Of a DNA stretch of 29,426 bases, positions 25,613-29,426 are shown piece by piece (the stretch's first letter is position 1; every line of letters starts with the position of its first letter). The position numbers were made by a program, and so were the translations under genes. The DNA is from Croceibacterium_A sp965977975. Its GTDB lineage: Bacteria; Pseudomonadota; Alphaproteobacteria; Sphingomonadales; Sphingomonadaceae. Under the pieces are notes generated by a model. It was not told the DNA's origin and made no database searches. It saw nothing but the letters and a program-made list of their open reading frames with translations. Location: assembly GCA_965977975.1 (NCBI GenBank), contig CBHCZH010000033.1:1-29426 (forward strand), in the 5' to 3' direction.

Positions 25613-27673
25613 TCAATCCGCTGATTTTACCGCCGGCGCAACGCGCACGACGATCAGTGGGAGGCACGGCACATTGTCGGCGGTCCAGTCGATTTCGTTG
25701 GTAGCCGGAATGCGCCCGACGTTGCGGGCGGCGGGCCTATCGCCGGAGGGGTCGTAGTAAGCCCACGCCATTGAGTTGTCGAAGCCGGCGATCCGCGCGT
25801 TGTCGCGCTGGGCGCTAGCGGCCTCGATCTCGGCCTGTTCGACGCGGAAACCCCGGATCATGCGGATCGCGCCGCCACGCATCTCGAAGGCCCGATAGTA
25901 ATGCTGGCCGAAGAGCCGCGTGCTGAACGTCGAGTTGAACGACCAGTGCGCCGGGTTGGTCGCTTCGGGCAGACGGACAGTCGTGACTCGACAATCGAAC
26001 TCCGGCTCGTTGTAGTAGGGTAGGTCCTGGTCCTGGTCGGCCGCTCGAACTCGCCTTTCCGGAGGGCTGAATCCGCCGCCGGGCAGCGACAGCGACCTGG
26101 CCCCGTCGCCGTCGTCGTCCCAGTCGATCGTCCCCGTGCCGCTGATCGTCAGTATGCTCGCCTGTGCCTTTTCATCGTAGCGCCACTGGACATCGTCGAT
26201 TGTCTGCCAGGTATCCCCGACGGCTTGCTGGCGAAAGCCGTTGAGCAATTGACTTGGGGTCGCGCCGGAAAGCTGGACCTGTTGCTGCAAGCCTTTGATA
26301 CCGCGGGTTATGGTCGTGTTGGTGATCCGTGCCGGTTGGTCGAAGCCAGCCCGCGCGTCAATCTCGTGCAAGACGAGTTCGTCGGGCCTTTCCGCCGGGC
26401 GCCACTCGAGATGCTCGATCGAGCTGCCCTGCGCGGTGAGCGGCAAGGTCCACCGATACGGCATCACTGGCGTAGCGCTTGGCGGAGCCACGGGCGGAAG
26501 CGTGCCGTCGAGCCAGTAGTTCGAGCCGTCGATCTGCGCCCGCACGAGCACGTGATCGAATAGCTGCGGGTTCGGCAGCCGTTCGTCGAGACCGTCGTCG
26601 ACCCCCCCGTTGCTGACCAGCATCGCCTGGGCCTCGATCCCTAGTTCGGTCAGCAGCGCCAGCAGCAGTGCAGTTTTGCCCTTGCAGTCGCCATAGCGCC
26701 GCTGCCAGGTTTCCTCGGCAGTGGCAGGCGTCAGGTTGCCGCCATCGAGGCCGACGTAAATGTAGCGCACTTCCTGCTGCACGAGCTTTAGTGCAGCGCT
26801 TGCCCGGTCGAGCGGGCTCGGATGAGCGGCGGCTATCCGCCGGGCCTCCGCCTTGAGCGGCGAGGCGGCATCAAGGCTTGCGGCGTTGGCATACAGCGGC
26901 GCAAAGTGCCGCGAGATCGCGGTCCAGTCGGAGAAATCGCTATATTCGACTACACGCTGCCAGCGGTAGCGCGCCGGCGCGTCCTTGGGCGGAGTCCAAG
27001 TGGCCGGATTGTCGAACTGGAATTCGACCGCCCGCTCGCTCCGTTCGGCGGCGGCTTCCATGTCGGCGGACAACTTGAGTCCGGGCTGCTGACCTTCTTC
27101 CCAGCTCAGCCCCATGCGGAAACGGCCCGCCGGCGGCTCCGGCGCAAGCACGAGCAGCCCGGAGATGTTCGGACCCAGAGTAGGATCGTTCATCCGGGTG
27201 GTCAGGTCGACTTCCAGCTCGTCCCCAACCCGCAAGTCGGGAACGCGCAGCACCGCGGTCAGCGTGCCGTCGAGCCTCGCCGCCTCGAGTTGATCTTCGC
27301 GGCGCAGGATCTCGAACGAGGCGCGTTCCAGCACGTTGGTCGTTTCGCTGCCGCGGTGGACGCGGACGGAGTGAACTGTAGGCGCGCCCGCAGCGGGGTT
27401 CCATGCAATCGAAAGGTTACCCAGCTGCAGCGCATTCGGGTGAAGGATACGAATGCGATAGCCGATGTATTGCTGCTGCCCCTGTGCATCGAGGTGGATC
27501 AGCGTATCCTGGCGCCGCACGAATACGAGGCCGCTGGCATCCTCCGCCACGGGCATGAGCTCGGACGGCGTTACCCAGCCGGGTAGGGGCCCCTGCTCCA
27601 CCTGATCGTTGGCGGCATGGGCCGGCGCGACGGCAAGCGCCAAGACCATGAGCAGCGAAACCGAAAAACGCAT
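25613..27673 (-). CDS. Exported DUF3857 / transglutaminase-like protein
   Basis: A 686-residue protein with a clear signal peptide (MRFSVSLLMVLALAVAPAHAAND). Residues about 50-230 fit DUF3857 (the LHPNALQLGNLSIAWNPA and DELEVDLTTRM region). A transglutaminase/protease-like core around residues 280-400 has the catalytic triad in YGDCKGKTALL (Cys), PQLFDHVLVRAQ (His) and YWLDGTLPP (Asp). The C-terminal third is a DUF2569-like or unassigned beta-rich region. The function of this exported family is unknown. ATG 27673 is preceded by GGGGGGTGGC; an earlier in-frame ATG lacks a signal peptide. It heads the minus-strand block of exported enzymes and diverges from a small HTH gene. Confidence 0.88.
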   Translation of the reverse strand: MRFSVSLLMVLALAVAPAHAANDQVEQGPLPGWVTPSELMPVAEDASGLVFVRRQDTLIHLDAQGQQQYIGYRIRILHPNALQLGNLSIAWNPAAGAPTVHSVRVHRGSETTNVLERASFEILRREDQLEAARLDGTLTAVLRVPDLRVGDELEVDLTTRMNDPTLGPNISGLLVLAPEPPAGRFRMGLSWEEGQQPGLKLSADMEAAAERSERAVEFQFDNPATWTPPKDAPARYRWQRVVEYSDFSDWTAISRHFAPLYANAASLDAASPLKAEARRIAAAHPSPLDRASAALKLVQQEVRYIYVGLDGGNLTPATAEETWQRRYGDCKGKTALLLALLTELGIEAQAMLVSNGGVDDGLDERLPNPQLFDHVLVRAQIDGSNYWLDGTLPPVAPPSATPVMPYRWTLPLTAQGSSIEHLEWRPAERPDELVLHEIDARAGFDQPARITNTTITRGIKGLQQQVQLSGATPSQLLNGFRQQAVGDTWQTIDDVQWRYDEKAQASILTISGTGTIDWDDDGDGARSLSLPGGGFSPPERRVRAADQDQDLPYYNEPEFDCRVTTVRLPEATNPAHWSFNSTFSTRLFGQHYYRAFEMRGGAIRMIRGFRVEQAEIEAASAQRDNARIAGFDNSMAWAYYDPSGDRPAARNVGRIPATNEIDWTADNVPCLPLIVVRVAPAVKSAD

Positions 27674-27951
27674 TGCCACCCCCCCAACCCCTAGCGGCCA
27701 TAATGACCGGGAGTGCCCGGGATGCAAAGCGGAAACGAGCCGAAGCAGCTGATGAACTTTTCATTTTCCTACAGACCCTCTTGTGGTATAACCATTTCGG
27801 TTCCCTCATCTGAAGAATGGAGCCAAAATCGATGTTCTGCAGCGGTCCTTCCGACCAGCCCACCTTTCGCGCGGGGAGCGGCGCCGGGCGCACGCCCTCT
27901 CCCTTCCGCAAGCGGGACGAGAGCGCAGCTAGTCGCAGCGGGGAAGACGGG
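27674..27951. other. Divergent intergenic region, 278 bp
   Basis: This gap lies between the DUF3857 start and the HTH gene. The part at about 27745-27835 is visibly richer in A and T than the rest of the window. It contains TATAAC (27787-27792, a possible -10 on the plus strand) and AACCATTTCGGTT, a short imperfect inverted repeat. A GC-rich hairpin (CCGCAAGCGG with flanking CTCTC/GAGAG, 27897-27923) lies further right. It probably holds promoters for one or both genes; no gene is seen. Confidence 0.4.
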
Positions 27952-28257
27952 ATGCCCAAGCGCCGTACCCGCGATGGCGAATGGACGCGGGCCAAGATGG
28001 CGGCGTTCATCGATGAGTTGTGGGCCACGCAATCGGTCAGCCGCGCGGCGCGGAGCGTGGGGATGGGGCGGCAGTCAGCCTACAAGCTGCGCAAGCGGCT
28101 GGCCGGGCAGCCATTCGCCGAGGCGTGGGACGATGCGGTCGCGGCGCTGCGGCTGGCCGGTCCAGTCGCGCCGTTCGTCGGGTCGCAGCCTTGCCCGTTC
28201 TGCGGCGCCGTGCCGCGGCGGCCGGCGGGCCGTCCCCTCGCGCCGGCGCAGGGGTGA
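27952..28257 (+). CDS. Small helix-turn-helix protein with CPFC motif
   Basis: A 101-residue basic protein, MPKRRTRDGEWTRAKMAAFIDELWATQSVSRAARSVGMGRQSAYKLRKRL, with a recognisable helix-turn-helix (SVSRAARSVGMGRQSAYKLRKR) like transposase or terminase-type HTHs that are frequent in sphingomonads. A C-terminal CPFCG could be half of a metal site in a dimer. ATG 27952 follows GGGGAAGA at suitable spacing. The frame is open upstream to 27817, but that part runs through a palindrome and looks non-coding. It is the only plus-strand gene among minus-strand neighbours. It may be a DNA-binding regulator; its target is unknown. Confidence 0.7.
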   Translation: MPKRRTRDGEWTRAKMAAFIDELWATQSVSRAARSVGMGRQSAYKLRKRLAGQPFAEAWDDAVAALRLAGPVAPFVGSQPCPFCGAVPRRPAGRPLAPAQG

Positions 28258-28391
28258 GGGCGACATTCACGCCCCTGGAGAATTTGTGTGACCTGTCGCC
28301 CGATCGGCAGCAAGTGTCTCGAAAGACGGCAAAAGTTAGGGGCGACAATCGGGCACGGTTGTGACCGTTTGTGTCAAAGCGTCGCCCTCGG

Positions 28392-28419
28392 GCTCCCCTC
28401 CCGCTTGCGGGAGGGGAGC
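28392..28419 (-). terminator. Perfect hairpin after purC
   Basis: GCTCCCCTCCCGC and GCGGGAGGGGAGC pair over 13 bp around a 2-nt loop, four bases beyond the purC stop. It shares its core with the palindromes between purM and purN. No T-run follows on either strand. A further pair, GAGGGCGAC (28256-28264) and GTCGCCCTC (28381-28389), brackets the remaining gap, so the 166-bp region is strongly structured. Confidence 0.6.
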
Positions 28420-28423
28420 GTCG

Positions 28424-29230
28424 TCACTTCTTCGGCTTGGGCGAGCCGCGCAGCTTGCTGCGATGTGCCGAAAGGTCGAACACCTCGCCCGGCGTATTGC
28501 CGTCATCCTGCAGGAGGCCGAGCCGGCGGGCGACTTCCTGGTAGGCCTCCTCTTCCCCGCCGAGGTCGCGGCGGAAGCGGTCCTTGTCGAGCTTCTCTCC
28601 GCTGGTCATGTCCCACAGCCGGCAGTTGTCGGGGCTGATCTCGTCGGCGAGGATCACGCGGCTGTAGTTGTCCTGGTCCCAGATACGGCCGAACTCGAGC
28701 TTGAAGTCGATCAGGCGGATGTCGATGGCGGCGAACATCCCGCACATGAAGTCGTTCACCCGGATCGCCATCGCGGCGATGTCCTGCATCTCGTCGTTGT
28801 TGGCCCAGCCGAAGCAGGCGATGTGCTCTTCGGCGACCATCGGATCCTGCAGCTCGTCGCTCTTGAGGTAGTACTCGATCAGCGTGTGCGGCAGCGGCTC
28901 GCCCTCTTCCATGCCGAGCCGCTGGGCGAGGCTGCCGGCGGCGACGTTGCGCACCACGACCTCGAGTGGGATGATCTCGACCTGGCGGACGAGCTGCTCG
29001 CGCATGTTGAGGCGGCGGATGAAGTGGGTCGGGATGCCGATGTGCGCGAGGCGCAGGAAGACGTGTTCGGAGATGCGGTTGTTGATCACCCCCTTGCCCT
29101 GGATAGTGCCCTTCTTCTGGGCGTTGAAGGCGGTCGCGTCGTCCTTGAAGTACTGGATCAGCGTACCCGGTTCGGGACCTTCGTAGAGGATCTTGGCCTT
29201 GCCTTCGTAGATCTGGCGGCGGCGGGACAT
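28424..29230 (-). CDS. purC: SAICAR synthetase
   Basis: PurC joins CAIR and aspartate with ATP to give SAICAR, step 8 (bacterial count) of purine synthesis. The 268-residue protein shows the family start RRQIYEGKAKILYEGPEPGTLIQYFKDDATAFN, then GKGVINNRISEHVFLRL, the substrate-binding VVRNVAAGSLAQRLG, and LIDFKLEFGR with LADEISPDNCRLWD. ATG 29230 is preceded by GCAGAAGGTGCC; a longer in-frame start at 29293 adds residues not typical of PurC. In many alphaproteobacteria purC is followed directly by purS and purQ; here they are separated by about 7.5 kb. Confidence 0.97.
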   Translation of the reverse strand: MSRRRQIYEGKAKILYEGPEPGTLIQYFKDDATAFNAQKKGTIQGKGVINNRISEHVFLRLAHIGIPTHFIRRLNMREQLVRQVEIIPLEVVVRNVAAGSLAQRLGMEEGEPLPHTLIEYYLKSDELQDPMVAEEHIACFGWANNDEMQDIAAMAIRVNDFMCGMFAAIDIRLIDFKLEFGRIWDQDNYSRVILADEISPDNCRLWDMTSGEKLDKDRFRRDLGGEEEAYQEVARRLGLLQDDGNTPGEVFDLSAHRSKLRGSPKPKK

Positions 29231-29303
29231 GGCGGCACCTTCTGCAGGGAAAAGCGAGCGCCCCGGCCTAGGGCCTGCGGTCACGATCGGCAATGGCCTG
29301 GAT

Positions 29304-29384
29304 CGCCCTCAGAAGGCCGCTGGCTAGGAGCGCCCATAGCTACGTGCCAAGCAAGCGACGCCGTCCAGCGGCCGTCTGAGGGCG
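29304..29384. repeat. Imperfect inverted repeat upstream of purC
   Basis: CGCCCTCAGAAGGCCGCTGG (29304-29323) and CCAGCGGCCGTCTGAGGGCG (29365-29384) pair over 20 bp with one mismatch, with about 41 bp between them. It lies in the 196-bp stretch 29231-29426, which holds no visible gene. It could be a dispersed repeat or a structured leader. Confidence 0.8.
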
Positions 29385-29401
29385 ACCGCCTTCGGCGGCG
29401 G

Positions 29402-29420
29402 GCGGATTTTGGCGCAGGGC
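29402..29420. repeat. Inverted copy of the 19-bp repeat at 4-22
   Basis: GCGGATTTTGGCGCAGGGC is the exact reverse complement of bases 4-22, six bases from the window end. Confidence 0.6.
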
Positions 29421-29426
29421 CGGTTC

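Noticed and set aside
27817..27951. N-terminal extension of the HTH protein
   Set aside because: The extra codons cross a GC-rich palindrome and look unlike protein sequence; the ATG at 27952 has a good ribosome site.

Overview
The window is chromosomal, GC-rich DNA from an alphaproteobacterium, most likely a member of the Sphingomonadales. The evidence is the gene order (lptD/pepA/holC/ndk, purN-purM next to an HdaA-type gene, DUF2794, glmU-glmS), the protein sequences, and the many short GC-rich palindromes between genes. The species cannot be named from sequence alone. No rRNA, tRNA, CRISPR array, prophage or classical IS element is visible.

Layout. 1-7183 holds housekeeping genes: lptD (outer-membrane LPS assembly) diverges from pepA-holC-ndk, which converges on a purM-purN pair. 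PurN is fused to a YjbR/MmcQ-like domain. 7287-10228 is a co-directional run of a DUF2066 membrane protein, an HdaA-like AAA+ protein, cysE and a DUF2794 gene. 10236-12305 is a small accessory patch with two paralogous DUF4328 membrane-protein genes, one broken by an amber codon, on either side of a TMEM175-type channel gene. 12381-17120 holds gph, then glmU and glmS (UDP-GlcNAc synthesis) with a ribbon-helix-helix/PIN toxin-antitoxin pair wedged between them. 17171-19546 is a membrane-anchored PAS-GGDEF-EAL protein for c-di-GMP turnover.

19544-20025 is the most unusual stretch. An orphan four-helix-bundle gene (the S23 / 23S rRNA intervening-sequence protein family) lies between two inverted arrays of a 7-bp repeat. 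The arrays supply the stop codon of the neighbouring GGDEF-EAL gene and the last three codons and stop of the helix-bundle gene, and they end one base from the purQ stop. The unit fills the space between two convergent genes and would fold as a 31-bp stem with the gene in the loop, like the 23S rRNA intervening sequences but outside rRNA.

20027-29230 is a minus-strand block in which purC at one end and purS-purQ at the other are separated by about 7.5 kb. That interval encodes three predicted exported proteins (M16 metalloprotease, M20 amidohydrolase, DUF3857/transglutaminase protein) and one small plus-strand HTH protein. Palindromic repeats occupy most of the gaps, often touching stop codons, and one appears to hide the ribosome-binding site of purN. 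No gene-free stretch exceeds 300 bases; the longest is 27674-27951.
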